A stretch of 64,000 nucleotides of DNA from Jannaschia sp. GRR-S6-38 (GCF_029853695.1 NZ_CP122537.1:3256676-3320675); one strand, 5' to 3'. Counted from the stretch's first letter, positions 7,982 to 18,220 are shown. The notes: generated from the letters alone by a model not told the origin. Program-made: numbers and translations.

Positions 7982-9813
7982 CCGCCGAGATGCCACCCGT
8001 CGCGCCGCTGGCGCATCCGCGCCAGGACCTGCGGCGCGCCTTTCGCGACGACACGGCCCCCGATCCGGCCCGCGATCCGCAGGCCGTGCGCTGGCGCGCG
8101 GGGACCTTCCTGCCGGCCACGCTCGCCACCGGCGCGCTGGCCTGGGCCTTCCTGTCCTATTTCGCCGAGGGCGGAACGACATGGGCCGAGGGGCTCCTGG
8201 CTGCGCTGATCGCCGTGGGCTTCTTCTGGATCGCGCTGACCTTCGTGACCGTGCTGGCGGGCGCGGCCGCCATGCAGCGCCGCATCGCCCCCGAGACCGG
8301 TCCCGTCACGCCGCTGCGCGTGGCCCTGCTGGTCCCGGTCCACGAGGAGGCGCCCTGGGACGTCTTCGGCAACGCCGCCGCGATGCTCGAGCGGCTGGGC
8401 CGCGCGCCCGGCGCGCATGACTGGGCCCTCTACATCCTGTCGGACACGCGCGATCCGCATCGCGCCGCGCAGGAAGAGGCCGCTTTCGCCGCGCTGCGCA
8501 GGCGCCTGCCCTGGGCCGCGATCTGGTATCGCCGCCGGACGCGCAACACCGACCGCAAGGTCGGCAACCTGGCGCAATGGCTGGCGAATTGGGGCGGGGC
8601 GCATGATGCCATGCTGATCCTCGACGCCGACAGCCTGATGAGCGCCGGCGCCATCCGGACGCTCGCCGACGCGATGGGCCGCGACCCGGCGGCCGGGCTG
8701 ATCCAGTCCTTCCCGCAGCTGATCGGTGCGGGCACGCTCTTCGCCCGGGCGCAGCAATTCGCCAACGCGATCTACGGCGTGGCCCTGGCCGAGGGCCTGG
8801 CCCGCTGGACCGGGCGCGAGGGCAATTACTGGGGCCACAACGCCATCCTGCGGACCCAGGCCTTCGCCGCCTCGGCGGGCCTGCCGCACCTGCGCGGCCG
8901 CGGCGGGCGCGAGCAGCTGATCCTCAGCCACGATTTCGTCGAGGCCGGGCTGATGCGCCGGGCGGGCTGGGCCGTGCGCTTCCTGCCCCGCCTGCGCGGC
9001 AGCTACGAGGAGACGCCGCCCACGCTGATCGACCACGTCCTGCGCGACCGGCGCTGGTGCCGCGGCAACCTGCAGCATCTCGGCCTTCTGGGCACGCGCG
9101 GCTTCCACGCCCTGTCGCGCTTCCATCTGTTCCACGGCGCGGTGGGCTACCTGCTCTCGCCGCTCTGGTTCCTGCTTCTGACCCTCTGGGCGGTCATCGG
9201 CGTCAGCGCCGACCGCTCCGTCATCAACTATTTCTCGCCCGCCAATCCCACCCTGCCGAACTGGCCCGAGATGTCGCCGGTGAACCATGTCTGGCTGATG
9301 GCCGCGCTCTACGCGCTTCTGCTGGCGCCGAAGCTGATCGGGGCGGCAGCCTTGGTGGCCGCGGGCACGCCGCTCGCGCGGCTCGGCGGGGCCGGGCGCT
9401 TCACGCTGTCGTTGGTCGTCGAGATCGCCGTCTCCATCGCCTATGCGCCGATCCTGATGGTCCAGCAGACGCTGGCCGTCGGGGCCGCGCTCCTGGGCAC
9501 GCGGCTCGACTGGCTGCCGCAGGCGCGGGCGGGATCGCGGCCCGGCTGGGGCGGGCTTTTGCGCTTTCACGCGGTCGAGACCGGGCTCGGCGCCCTGCTG
9601 CTCGCGGGAATGCTGACCGGCTATGTCTCGCTCTGGCTTCTGCCGATCATGGCGAGCCTCCTGCTAGCCGCGCCGCTCTCGCTGCTTTCGGCCCGTCCCG
9701 CGCCGCGCCTGATGCCCGTCCCGCAGGAAGTCCGCGCGCCGCTGGTGGCCCGCCGCGCACAGCGCTGGCGCGAGGAGCTGCGCGCGCTGCTGGCGCCGAC
9801 CCCGGCGGAATAG
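7978..9813 (+). CDS. opgH: Glucan glucosyltransferase OpgH (MdoH)
   Basis: This 611-residue inner-membrane family 2 glycosyltransferase is predicted to polymerise UDP-glucose into the glucan backbone and pass it to the periplasm. Two N-terminal membrane segments precede the cytoplasmic GT domain, which carries LLVPVHEEAPWD, LILDADSLM (metal/sugar-binding Asp residues), SHDFVEAG and an (Q/R)xxRW-type motif DRRWCRGN. Several membrane helices follow. It is much shorter than Escherichia coli OpgH (about 850), mostly through lack of the long N-terminal extension, as expected for alphaproteobacterial forms. It converges with the esterase gene, with a single base between the stop codons. Confidence 0.92.
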   Translation: MTAEMPPVAPLAHPRQDLRRAFRDDTAPDPARDPQAVRWRAGTFLPATLATGALAWAFLSYFAEGGTTWAEGLLAALIAVGFFWIALTFVTVLAGAAAMQRRIAPETGPVTPLRVALLVPVHEEAPWDVFGNAAAMLERLGRAPGAHDWALYILSDTRDPHRAAQEEAAFAALRRRLPWAAIWYRRRTRNTDRKVGNLAQWLANWGGAHDAMLILDADSLMSAGAIRTLADAMGRDPAAGLIQSFPQLIGAGTLFARAQQFANAIYGVALAEGLARWTGREGNYWGHNAILRTQAFAASAGLPHLRGRGGREQLILSHDFVEAGLMRRAGWAVRFLPRLRGSYEETPPTLIDHVLRDRRWCRGNLQHLGLLGTRGFHALSRFHLFHGAVGYLLSPLWFLLLTLWAVIGVSADRSVINYFSPANPTLPNWPEMSPVNHVWLMAALYALLLAPKLIGAAALVAAGTPLARLGGAGRFTLSLVVEIAVSIAYAPILMVQQTLAVGAALLGTRLDWLPQARAGSRPGWGGLLRFHAVETGLGALLLAGMLTGYVSLWLLPIMASLLLAAPLSLLSARPAPRLMPVPQEVRAPLVARRAQRWREELRALLAPTPAE

Positions 9814-9814
9814 C

Positions 9815-10618
9815 TCAGTCGGGCAACGCCTCGAACCAGTCGAGCATCAGGTCCGCCCAGCCGTCCGGCACGCCGTGCCCGCCCGGAAACAGCGCCATCT
9901 CCAGCGCCGAGCCCGCGCCGCAATCCCATCGCCGCCGCATGAACTGCCCCGTGGTGGCATAGCCCTCCGGGTCGTCCCATTGGCAGCCATTCGTCTCGCG
10001 CCAGAGCTGCAGCCCCGCGAAGATGTCGCCCTGGACCCGACGCCCGCCGCCGAGTGGCCGGCCCTCCAGCGGCACGGTCGGATCCCGCCAGCCATGGGTC
10101 TGCAACAGCCGGACCGGCCCGGCGCAGCGCTCGGGCTGCGGCTCCCAGAACCCGCCCGAGAGCGGCGCATAGGCGGCGAAGGCTTCCGGGTCGCGGCAGG
10201 CGAGATAGGTGACCATGAAGGCGCCGTTCGAGAAGCCGGCCAGGACCATCCGACCGGCATCGACCCCGTGGCGCGCCGCGGCATCCGCGGCGACCGCGCG
10301 CAGGAAGGCGTCGGCCGTGCGGCCCTCGGCCCCGTCGAAGCTCCAGCGCAGCCCGTTCCGGCCCTGGCGCGGCCGGCCGTCGGGCGCGATCACGGCCCAG
10401 CCCCGCGCCGTGAGCGACGACACCATCCCGGTCTGTCGCAGGACACCCGCGCCCGAGCCGCCGAACCCGTGCAGGAAGACCACCGCCGGCGCGGGGGCCG
10501 CGCCCTCGGGCAGGACGATGCGATAGGTGCCCCCGTCGATCTCGCAGGGCGCGTCGCGGCCCGGACAGGCCTGCGCGGCGGTCGCGCAGACGGCCAACAG
10601 GAGCGCCAGCGCCCTCAA
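9815..10618 (-). CDS. Secreted PHB-depolymerase/LpqC-type alpha/beta-hydrolase
   Basis: This 267-residue protein starts with a Sec signal peptide (MRALALLLAVCATAAQA). It continues as an LpqC-type polyhydroxybutyrate-depolymerase-family esterase: VVFLHGFGGSG (oxyanion region), the nucleophile motif GFSNGA (about residue 148), LQTHGWRDPTVP holding a probable acid residue, and PGGHGVPD with the catalytic His. It acts outside the cytoplasm. The substrate is not determinable; feruloyl or acetyl esters and polyester oligomers are known for the family. Its ATG overlaps the stop of the rhodanese gene by 4 nt, so they form an operon. Confidence 0.82.
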   Translation of the reverse strand: MRALALLLAVCATAAQACPGRDAPCEIDGGTYRIVLPEGAAPAPAVVFLHGFGGSGAGVLRQTGMVSSLTARGWAVIAPDGRPRQGRNGLRWSFDGAEGRTADAFLRAVAADAAARHGVDAGRMVLAGFSNGAFMVTYLACRDPEAFAAYAPLSGGFWEPQPERCAGPVRLLQTHGWRDPTVPLEGRPLGGGRRVQGDIFAGLQLWRETNGCQWDDPEGYATTGQFMRRRWDCGAGSALEMALFPGGHGVPDGWADLMLDWFEALPD

Positions 10619-11073
10619 GGCCGCGCCACCGGCAAGCCGCGCGCCAGCCAGCCGGGCCCGGCCGAGGAGCCCAGCATCCCTTCGCTGACATCGGCGACCG
10701 TGGTGAACCCCGCCGCCTCCAGCGCCGCCGACATCCGGTCCGACCGGACGCCGCGCGCGCAGATCAAGGCCACCGGACGATCGGTGCCGCCTGCCAGCGC
10801 CTCCAGCGCTTCGACGAAATCATCCCGCCGCATGTCGAGCGGCTCGGCCCCCTCGGGGATACCGGTGCTGGCCCATTCGTCGGGGCGGCGGATATCGACC
10901 AGCAGCAGTTCGCCCGCGCGCACGGCCTCCAGCGCCTCGGGCGCGGTCAGCGTCGCGCCTTCGAAGCGGTCGCGCCGGACCAGCGCCCAGCCCCCGGCGA
11001 TGCCCGCCGCGGCGATCGCCAGACCGCCCAGCCCCATCATCCGCCGGCGCGAGAATTCGCGTTCGTCACCCAT
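10615..11073 (-). CDS. Tat-signal or membrane-anchored rhodanese-like protein
   Basis: This 152-residue protein has a twin-arginine-like N-terminus (SRRRMMGLGGLAIAAAGIAGG), so it is exported or anchored with the domain outside the cytoplasm. A single rhodanese domain covers residues 40-150: VDIRRPDEWASTGIPEGA and the active-site loop CARGVRSD with the persulfide-carrying Cys (about residue 109). Family members transfer sulfane sulfur. The gene is first in a two-gene unit with the esterase. The left edge of the decayed segment begins about 70 bp upstream of its start. Confidence 0.82.
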   Translation of the reverse strand: MGDEREFSRRRMMGLGGLAIAAAGIAGGWALVRRDRFEGATLTAPEALEAVRAGELLLVDIRRPDEWASTGIPEGAEPLDMRRDDFVEALEALAGGTDRPVALICARGVRSDRMSAALEAAGFTTVADVSEGMLGSSAGPGWLARGLPVARP

Positions 11074-11145
11074 CCTGTACCTCCGGGCGGGAGACTAGCG
11101 CGCGGGGGCGGGCGGCCCCAGACAAATCGAGGTGACCCGGTCGCC

Positions 11146-11613
11146 GTGCCGCAGGCGGCGACGATCACGACGGGGCGCCGACCCTCCGGCTGGATCAGCC
11201 CGCGCGTCACGTCCTCGCCCGAGACACCGCGGATGCTCGCGGCGCATGGCTACGACTGGCACGGCGACGTGCTGGACGCGGATCTGCCCTATGTCCAGCG
11301 CTTCGGCGAACGCGAGATATTGGCAATTCCGATGTCGATCGAGTTCAACGACTTGCCGCATGCCATGCGCTTCGGCCGGACACCGGCGCAGTTCGTCGAG
11401 ATCTTCCGCGACGCGCTCAACGGAGTGAAGTCGCTACCGGCGGCGACGGTCATACTGGGCGAATTCGCCCATGGGCACTGCTACGGATGACCCGCCGCGG
11501 CCTGGGCCATCGACGAAATCGCGCGCCTCTGCGTGGCGGACAATGCCCTATGGGTAACCACTCGATCTGCGATTGCCGCGCATTGCGAGCAGGGTCGAGC
11601 GCGCGCTGCCTGA
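11146..11613 (+). pseudogene. Polysaccharide deacetylase-family remnant
   Basis: Only the C-terminal part of a polysaccharide deacetylase (allantoinase/PuuE-like clade) remains. The frame reads GWISPRVTSSPETPRMLAAH, then DADLPYVQRFG and IPMSIEFNDLPHAMRFGR. An in-frame TGA at 11488-11490 interrupts the conserved HGHxYGRP segment where Arg (CGA) is expected, so one C-to-T change explains it. The same frame then resumes with AWAIDEIARL and LWVTTRSAIAAHC, ending at 11611-11613. The N-terminal catalytic half is missing. No promoter or plausible start is seen. It is non-functional. Confidence 0.75.
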
Positions 11614-11799
11614 CGCAGGTGACTATTCGTCTGTGACTTCCACGGGTGGATGGTCAGATGCGATCGTCCGAGACAGGGGCGTGGATCGCTGAGCGGAGCT
11701 CGACCGGAGCCGTTCCGGATCGTTGTTCGACGCCCCAGCGCGGTCGCGGTCTGCGATGCCGACGAAATCACCGCAAAGCGGTAGAGCGCGACGGTCCCG
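11614..11799. other. Intergenic remnant without recognised gene
   Basis: This 186-bp gap lies between the deacetylase remnant and the end of the ThDP enzyme gene. It is less GC-rich than the core genome and contains no supported ORF, RNA or clear terminator. It is probably debris of the same decay. Confidence 0.4.
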
Positions 11800-13533
11800 T
11801 CATTCGAGACCTCTCCGTTTCCGCTCGGCATCGTCCCAGGCGGTGAGCGCCTGGTAGTCGGGGACAAAGCCGAGGCCCTTCTTGGCGTCCGAAGACACCA
11901 CTTCCTGCGACGTGACGACGTCGATCACCGCAGGGGCGTTCTCGATCGCGCGCCGAAGGGCATCCGCCAGATCGGACGGATCCTCTACGCGTTCGCCATG
12001 CGCGCCCAAGGCGCGCGCCATCGCGGCATAGTCGGAATGCCTGAGCGTCGTGCCGACGACACGGCCGCCATAGTTGTATTCCTGATCGTAGCGCTCGATG
12101 TTCCAAGCGGCGTTGTTCGAGACGATGAACACCGCCTTGGCGCCGTGGCGGACCGCCGTGTCGATTTCCATCGCGTTGATCCCGTAGGCCCCGTCGCCAT
12201 TGACCGAGATCACCTGCCGGTCGGGATGGGCGAGTGCTACGGCGACGGCGAAGGGCACGCCGACGCCGAGACAGCCGAAGGCGCCCGCGTCCAGATAGGT
12301 GCCGGCCTCCAGCCCTACACGCGCGAAGCTCAGAAGGTCGCCGCCGTCAGCGATTGCGATGTAGTCGTCGTTGGCGACCTCGCGGATCGCGTCGAAAATG
12401 GCCATCGGGTGGACCTTGCCGTCCGATCCCGTCTGCGGTCCGGCCGTCTCCTTGCCTTTCGCGATCCGGTCCCGGTGCTTGGCGCGCAGCCCGCTCAGCC
12501 AATCCGCATCCCGCGTGCCCGGGTCGTTGCGGAGCGCGTCGGTCAGCGCATCGAGTGCAAGCGGCACCGAGGCCAGCAGTTCCGGCGTGCCGCGACGGTT
12601 GTCGACAAGCTCTCCCGCCGTGTCCGCGATCCGAAGGAACCGCGCCTCCGGAAAGACCGCCGGAGAGCCGAAGCCCAGCTGATAGTCCAGCTTGCGGCCG
12701 AGCGTGATGACCAGATCGGCCTGCGCCATCGCCGCCGCGCGCACGGCACCGACCACGGCAGGGTGCTCGGGCGGCACGAGGCCGCGGCTTTCCTGGGTGT
12801 CGAGGTACAGCGCGTCCACGGCGTCGAGAAAACGGACGAGGGCAGGGCCCGCGCCGCGCGCGCCGCGCCCCGACACGACGAGCGGGCGCTTCGCGGAACG
12901 GATGGCCGCCACCGCGTCGTCGACGCGTGCGGGGTCGGGCGGCGCGCGGCGCGGCGCTTTCGCCGCGATCCAGTCGGCCGGCACGAGCGTCGAGGGAAGC
13001 CGCGTCCGCAAGACGTCCGTGGGGATCTCGATATAGGACGGGCCCGGTTCGCCGAGATCCCCGAAGGCGCGGGCGATGGCTTCGTCGAGCTCGCGGATCG
13101 CTTGCTCCGGCACGCGCGCCGTCCGGGCGTAGCGCGACACGGGGCGCAGGATGTCGGTGTGCGGGATATCCTGAAGCGGCCCCATGTTGGCCTGCGGGCG
13201 CGAGGTGCAGCCGCCGATCAGGAGGACGGGCGCGCGGGCCAGCGACGCGTTCGCGATGGCCGTCACGCAGTTGGTGACACCCGGCCCCGCGGTCGCCATC
13301 GCGACCCCGAGCCCGCCTGTCAACTCGGCATGCGCATGGGCCATGTGGACGGCGGCGCCCTCGTCGCGGACGTCGATGATGCGGATCCCGCGCTTGGCGG
13401 CGTGGTCCCAGATCGGCTGGATATGGCCGCCCTGAAGGCCGAAGATCCGGTCGATGCCGCGTTCGGCCAGCAGATGCGCGATCCAGGCCGCAACGTTGTC
13501 TTCGTCGCGATTGAGGTCCTGTGGTTCGGTCAT
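11800..13533 (-). CDS. ThDP-dependent enzyme of the acetolactate synthase/benzaldehyde lyase superfamily
   Basis: This 577-residue protein has all three ThDP-enzyme domains. The N-terminal PYR domain carries [12 protein letters not shown] and [20 protein letters not shown], with the cofactor-activating Glu in RDEG. The central Rossmann-like domain contains [11 protein letters not shown]. The C-terminal PP domain has the Mg/ThDP motif from [17 protein letters not shown] to SNN. By eye the N-terminus is closer to benzaldehyde lyase/2-hydroxyacyl-CoA lyase than to anabolic acetolactate synthase, and no regulatory subunit gene is near. Its ATG overlaps the stop of the acyl-CoA synthetase gene by 4 nt, so the two are translationally coupled. 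The substrate is unknown; cleavage of a 2-hydroxyacyl-CoA is one hypothesis. Confidence 0.8.
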   Translation of the reverse strand: MTEPQDLNRDEDNVAAWIAHLLAERGIDRIFGLQGGHIQPIWDHAAKRGIRIIDVRDEGAAVHMAHAHAELTGGLGVAMATAGPGVTNCVTAIANASLARAPVLLIGGCTSRPQANMGPLQDIPHTDILRPVSRYARTARVPEQAIRELDEAIARAFGDLGEPGPSYIEIPTDVLRTRLPSTLVPADWIAAKAPRRAPPDPARVDDAVAAIRSAKRPLVVSGRGARGAGPALVRFLDAVDALYLDTQESRGLVPPEHPAVVGAVRAAAMAQADLVITLGRKLDYQLGFGSPAVFPEARFLRIADTAGELVDNRRGTPELLASVPLALDALTDALRNDPGTRDADWLSGLRAKHRDRIAKGKETAGPQTGSDGKVHPMAIFDAIREVANDDYIAIADGGDLLSFARVGLEAGTYLDAGAFGCLGVGVPFAVAVALAHPDRQVISVNGDGAYGINAMEIDTAVRHGAKAVFIVSNNAAWNIERYDQEYNYGGRVVGTTLRHSDYAAMARALGAHGERVEDPSDLADALRRAIENAPAVIDVVTSQEVVSSDAKKGLGFVPDYQALTAWDDAERKRRGLE

Positions 13534-15086
13534 GTCTTGGTCCTCTGGCTGTCGGCCAGCATGTCGCGCAGGACGCGATGAAGGATCTTGCCGGTCGTGT
13601 TGCGCGGCATCGCGTCGGCGGTGAGGAAGATCACCTGGCGCGGGCGCTTGAAGCCCGCGAGCCGCTCGCGTGTCCACTCGATGAGTGCCTCACCGGTCAG
13701 GTCCGAGCCATCGCGCCGCACCACGGCGGCGGCGACGCGCTCGCCCCATTTGTCGTCCGCCAGCCCGACGACTGCGACATCCTTGATGTCCGGATGCTGG
13801 CCGAGAACCGCCTCGACCTCGGTCGGGTAGACGTTCTCGCCGCCGGAGATGATCATGTTCTTCTTGCGGTCGATCAACCGGATGAAGCCGTCTGCGTCGC
13901 GCAGCGCCATGTCGCCGACCGACAGATACGCGCCGCGAAAGGCCTCGGCCGTCTTGTCGGGAAGGTTCCAGTAGCCCTCGAAGGCGTAGGGCGAGGAGGA
14001 GTAGAGCTCGCCGATCTCGCCGTCCGCGACCTCCTCGCCGTTCTCGTCGAGAAGGCGGACGGGGGCGGAGCCCACGACCTCGCGCCCGACGGTTCCGAGA
14101 TGGTCGAATTGCTCGTCGGGATGGAGGAACGTGACCCAGCCCGCCTCGGTCGAGCCGTAGAGTTCGAACAGGCCCGAGTTCGGAAACATCTCCATGACGG
14201 CGCGCTTGGTTTCCACGCGGGCCGGGGCGGAGGAGACCATGAGCTTCTCGACGCGTCCGAAGTCGCCGGCCTCGCGTTTGGCCTCGGGGACGTCGAGCAT
14301 CATCGCGTAATGCGTCGGCACCAGGGACGAGAAGGTGACGCCCATCTCGCCGAACGCCTCCAGACACAGTTCGGCGTCGAAACTCGCGCGGGAGAAGATC
14401 GTCACGGCCGCGCCGATATAGAGAAACGCGGTGAAGAAATTGAGCGAATTGGCGTGGCACATCGGCATGACGAGGAGCGCGTCGTCCTTGCGCGACAGGC
14501 CGAGCTCGATCTCGGTCATCATGGCCAGCATCGCCATGCCGCCATGGCTGCGGATCGCGCCTTTCGGGTTCCCCGTGGTGCCGGAGGTGTACATGAGGCA
14601 CCAAGGGTCGCCGGGGGACACGTCGCTGTCGGGTTCGGTGTCCGACGCATCGGCGATCAGGGCCTCATAGCCGTGCCAGCCCCGCGCTTCGCCGCCGATC
14701 CGGATGAAATGCGCGATGTCCAGACCGTCGCGCAGGGGATCGGCGACCGAAGCCAGCGCCTCTTCCGCGATCAGGGCCGAGACAGCGCAGTCTTCGCAGA
14801 TGAACCGCGCCTCGGGGGCCGTCAGCCGGAAGTTGACCGGGACAGTGACCAGCCCGGCCTTGGCGACGGCGGCGTAGATCTCGGCCCATTCGACGCGGTT
14901 GTAGGCCAGCACGGCGACACGGTCGCCCTTCGACAGCCCAAGCGACAGGAGCGCATTGGCCAGCCGACAGGCGCGGTCGTTCCATTCGGCGAATCTCATC
15001 GACCGTTCCAGGTCTCGCGCGCCCAGACGGTTCGGCTGGAGCCGGGCCTGGGTGGCGAGCATCTGTCCGACAGTCTGAAGCATCAT
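13530..15086 (-). CDS. Acyl-CoA synthetase (AMP-forming)
   Basis: This 518-residue ANL-superfamily adenylating enzyme activates a carboxylic acid to its CoA thioester. Motifs in order are [16 protein letters not shown] (P-loop, about 165-180), YGSTEAGWV (about 309), [30 protein letters not shown] (hinge) and [10 protein letters not shown] with the catalytic Lys. Domain length and motifs are intact, so the gene is likely functional. The start is an ATG-ATG pair; 15086 overlaps the stop of the upstream fumarase-type remnant by 4 nt. The acid is not identifiable; the coupled ThDP enzyme would act on the product. Confidence 0.88.
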   Translation of the reverse strand: MMLQTVGQMLATQARLQPNRLGARDLERSMRFAEWNDRACRLANALLSLGLSKGDRVAVLAYNRVEWAEIYAAVAKAGLVTVPVNFRLTAPEARFICEDCAVSALIAEEALASVADPLRDGLDIAHFIRIGGEARGWHGYEALIADASDTEPDSDVSPGDPWCLMYTSGTTGNPKGAIRSHGGMAMLAMMTEIELGLSRKDDALLVMPMCHANSLNFFTAFLYIGAAVTIFSRASFDAELCLEAFGEMGVTFSSLVPTHYAMMLDVPEAKREAGDFGRVEKLMVSSAPARVETKRAVMEMFPNSGLFELYGSTEAGWVTFLHPDEQFDHLGTVGREVVGSAPVRLLDENGEEVADGEIGELYSSSPYAFEGYWNLPDKTAEAFRGAYLSVGDMALRDADGFIRLIDRKKNMIISGGENVYPTEVEAVLGQHPDIKDVAVVGLADDKWGERVAAAVVRRDGSDLTGEALIEWTRERLAGFKRPRQVIFLTADAMPRNTTGKILHRVLRDMLADSQRTKT

Positions 15087-15260
15087 GCGGGCTCAGGGGT
15101 TCGCCGCCATTGCGCAGGGCCGATTCTGTGGATCGAGTTGCCCTGCCTGTCAACGGCGACGATGACCGCCATGCCCTCGACATCGAGTTCGTAGATCGCC
15201 TCAATGCCCAAGTCTTCGAAGGCCACGGGTTTCGCGGCCTCGCCGCCATGATGCGCGAGG
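15083..15260 (-). pseudogene. C-terminal stub of a class I fumarase/tartrate dehydratase-type hydratase
   Basis: About 58 codons remain of the beta-type C-terminal domain of class I hydro-lyases (fumarase, mesaconase, tartrate dehydratase). They read AAKPVAFEDLGIEAIYELDV, then GMAVIVAVDRQGNSIHRIGP, ending with a TGA at 15083-15085. That stop overlaps the ATG of the acyl-CoA synthetase by 4 nt, so the ancestral operon was hydratase, synthetase, ThDP enzyme. Everything upstream is lost: at about 15260-15280 the sequence switches to an aldehyde dehydrogenase remnant on the other strand, marking a deletion junction. Confidence 0.6.
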
Positions 15261-15275
15261 AGCGCGAGGGGCTGG

Positions 15276-16256
15276 CCGAGATAGAGCATGCCGACACCGG
15301 CAAACCCATGCCGATGGCCTATGCCGAGGTCGGCGGCTCGATCGCCTATTTCGAGTTGTACGGCAGCTTCGTGTAGCTGCCGACGGGCGACGTTTTCGAC
15401 GTGGCGCCCGACCAGCACGTCTTCACCAAGCGCGAGCCTTACGGGATCGTCGGCGTCATCACGCGCTGGAATCTGCCCCTCAACCAGGCCGCGCGCGCCA
15501 TCGCGCCGGCGTTGGTCGCGGGCAGTGTTATCGTCGCGAACCCTCGGAAATCCCCTCCAGACTACGGTCGCAATGGCGCGGATGGCGAGTGAGGTCGGCT
15601 TCCCCGACGGCGTCATCAACATCGTGCTCGGCACCGGCAAGGAGATGGGCGAGGCCATCGTCAGCCACCCGGACGTCCGCAAGGTCGCCTTTACGGGGTC
15701 GGTCGTGGTCTGGCGCGCCATCGGCCATATCGCGGCCGACCGGATCATCCCGCTGACGCTGGAACTCGGCGGCAAGTCGGCCAACATCGTCTTCGACGAT
15801 GCCGATCTCGACACGGCCGCGACCGAGGCCGTGAAGGGCTTCACGTTGAACGCCGGCCAGGGCTGTTCCGCCGGCACCCGTGTCCTGCTGCAGCGGTCCG
15901 TCTACGACGCCTTCCTCGACAAGTTGAAGAAATCCGTGGAAGCCATTGTTCCGGATGAAAATCTCGATCCCATCATCACGCCTGCGCAATTCCAGCGCGT
16001 ACAGAAATCCTTCAAGGTCGCCGAAGAAGACGGCGCGCGTTGTCTCCATGGCGGCGCCGTGGCCGAGGGCGACGGGTTCTACATCCAGCCCACGGTCTAT
16101 GCCGATGTCTCCAACGACATGCGCATCGCGCAGGAGGAGCTCTTCGGCCCCGTCGGCGTCGTCATTCCGGTCGACACCGAAGAGGATGCGATCCGCATCG
16201 CCAACGACAGCGACAGCGACAGCGACAGCGACTACGGCCTGATCGGCACGGCCTGA
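15276..16256 (+). pseudogene. NAD-dependent aldehyde dehydrogenase remnant
   Basis: The segment covers roughly the middle of an aldehyde dehydrogenase. It starts inside the protein at HADTGKPMPMAYAEVGGSIA and meets an in-frame TAG at 15376-15378. It continues with GIVGVITRWNLPLNQAAR, shifts frame near 15545 and then reads LGGKSANIVFDDADLD and LNAGQGCSAGTRVLLQ with the catalytic Cys, and EELFGPVGVVIPVDTEEDA. It ends at IAND followed by an expanded (Ser-Asp) tract, YGL and a TGA. The N-terminal 80 or so residues and the last 100 or more are missing. At least four disabling lesions make it a clear pseudogene. Confidence 0.85.
16206..16232 (+). repeat. Hexanucleotide tandem repeat (GACAGC)4.5
   Basis: Four and a half perfect copies of GACAGC lie inside the aldehyde dehydrogenase remnant. 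They turn a family-typical NDSDYGL into a run of alternating Asp and Ser. The unit is 6 nt, so the frame is kept; expansion by slippage in a gene no longer under selection explains it. Confidence 0.9.
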
Positions 16257-16371
16257 AGCCAGAACATTCCGCTTGCGTTGCCCCTCTGGGGGTAGTGATG
16301 CGCCGATGTTTTGACTATGTCCTCACCGCGGGCCGCATATCCAACGAAACGGCCCAAATGAAGTGAGCCGA

Positions 16372-17370
<999 letters not shown>

Positions 17371-17379
17371 GGAGATCCC

Positions 17380-18198
17380 ATGCCCGACATCGCCACCCTT
17401 GCGCCGCTGGTGGCGTTTCTTCTGGCCGTGGGGGCCTTCGCGGGCGTGCTGGCGGGGCTTCTGGGCGTGGGCGGCGGCATCGTTCTGGTGCCGGCCTTCT
17501 ATTATGTTTTCGGCGCCTTGGGCTATGACGGGCCCAACATCATGCAGGTCTGCGTCGCCACCTCGCTCGCGACGATCGTGGTGACCTCGATCCGGTCGGT
17601 CCGGGCGCATGCCGAGAAGGGCGCGGTGGATTTCGCGATCCTCAGGGGCTGGGGGCCGGGCATCGGGCTGGGCGCGCTGCTGGGCGCCCTGGTCGCGACG
17701 GGGTTGCGCTCCGAGACGCTGACGGCGGTCTTCGCGGTGCTCGCGCTGATCGTCGCGATCTACATGGCCGTCTCGCGCCCGCATTGGCGCATCGCCCCCG
17801 GAATGCCCAAGGGCGCGAAGCAATACATCTATTCGCCCGGCGTGGGCTTCCTGTCGGTCCTCATGGGCATCGGCGGCGGCAGCTTCGGCGTGCCGCTGAT
17901 GACGCTGCACGGGGTGCCGATCCACCGCGCCGTGGCGACGGCGGCCGGGTTCGGTCTGCTGATCGCGGTGCCCTCGGTGCTGCTGTTCCTCGTCCTTCCG
18001 GCCGAGGGCGCGCGCCCGCCGCTGACGCTGGGCCTCGTGAACGGGCCGGCCTTCGTGGTGATCGTAGCGATGACGCTGCTGACGGCGCCGCTGGGCGCGA
18101 AGCTGGCCCACGCGATGAACCCCGCGCCGCTCAAGCGCGCCTTCGCGATCTTCCTGTTCCTCGTCGCGCTGAACATGCTGCGCAAGGCGCTCGGCTGA
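17380..18198 (+). CDS. TSUP-family (TauE/SafE) membrane transporter
   Basis: This 272-residue protein has about eight hydrophobic segments and the duplicated TSUP motif. GLLGVGGGIVLVPAFYYVFG (about 26-45) is echoed in the second half by GIGGGSFGVPLMTLHGVPIH. The family exports sulfite, sulfoacetate and related sulfur-containing anions. It sits 9 nt after dusA and is probably cotranscribed, though functionally unrelated. If the ACAD-like enzyme at 1330 is a desulfinase releasing sulfite, this exporter could be relevant, but it is 14 kb away. Confidence 0.85.
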   Translation: MPDIATLAPLVAFLLAVGAFAGVLAGLLGVGGGIVLVPAFYYVFGALGYDGPNIMQVCVATSLATIVVTSIRSVRAHAEKGAVDFAILRGWGPGIGLGALLGALVATGLRSETLTAVFAVLALIVAIYMAVSRPHWRIAPGMPKGAKQYIYSPGVGFLSVLMGIGGGSFGVPLMTLHGVPIHRAVATAAGFGLLIAVPSVLLFLVLPAEGARPPLTLGLVNGPAFVVIVAMTLLTAPLGAKLAHAMNPAPLKRAFAIFLFLVALNMLRKALG

Positions 18199-18203
18199 GT
18201 GCG

Positions 18204-18220
18204 ATCCCCACGTTGGGGAT
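18204..18220. terminator. Hairpin between convergent TSUP and DUF1289 genes
   Basis: A perfect 7-bp stem ATCCCCA/TGGGGAT with a 3-nt loop begins 5 nt after the TSUP stop codon. No clear T-run follows on either strand. It lies between convergent operons, where a bidirectional terminator is expected. Confidence 0.45.

Noticed and set aside
15083..15877. A 264-codon minus-strand frame considered as one gene
   Set aside because: Only its last 58 or so codons resemble a real protein (fumarase type); the rest is the antisense of the aldehyde dehydrogenase remnant.
16206..16232. Short tandem repeat considered as a CRISPR-like array
   Set aside because: Unit is 6 nt without spacers and lies in a coding remnant.
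11146..16257. Search for a transposase, integrase or terminal repeats bounding the decayed segment
   Set aside because: None found by eye, so no mobile element is annotated.
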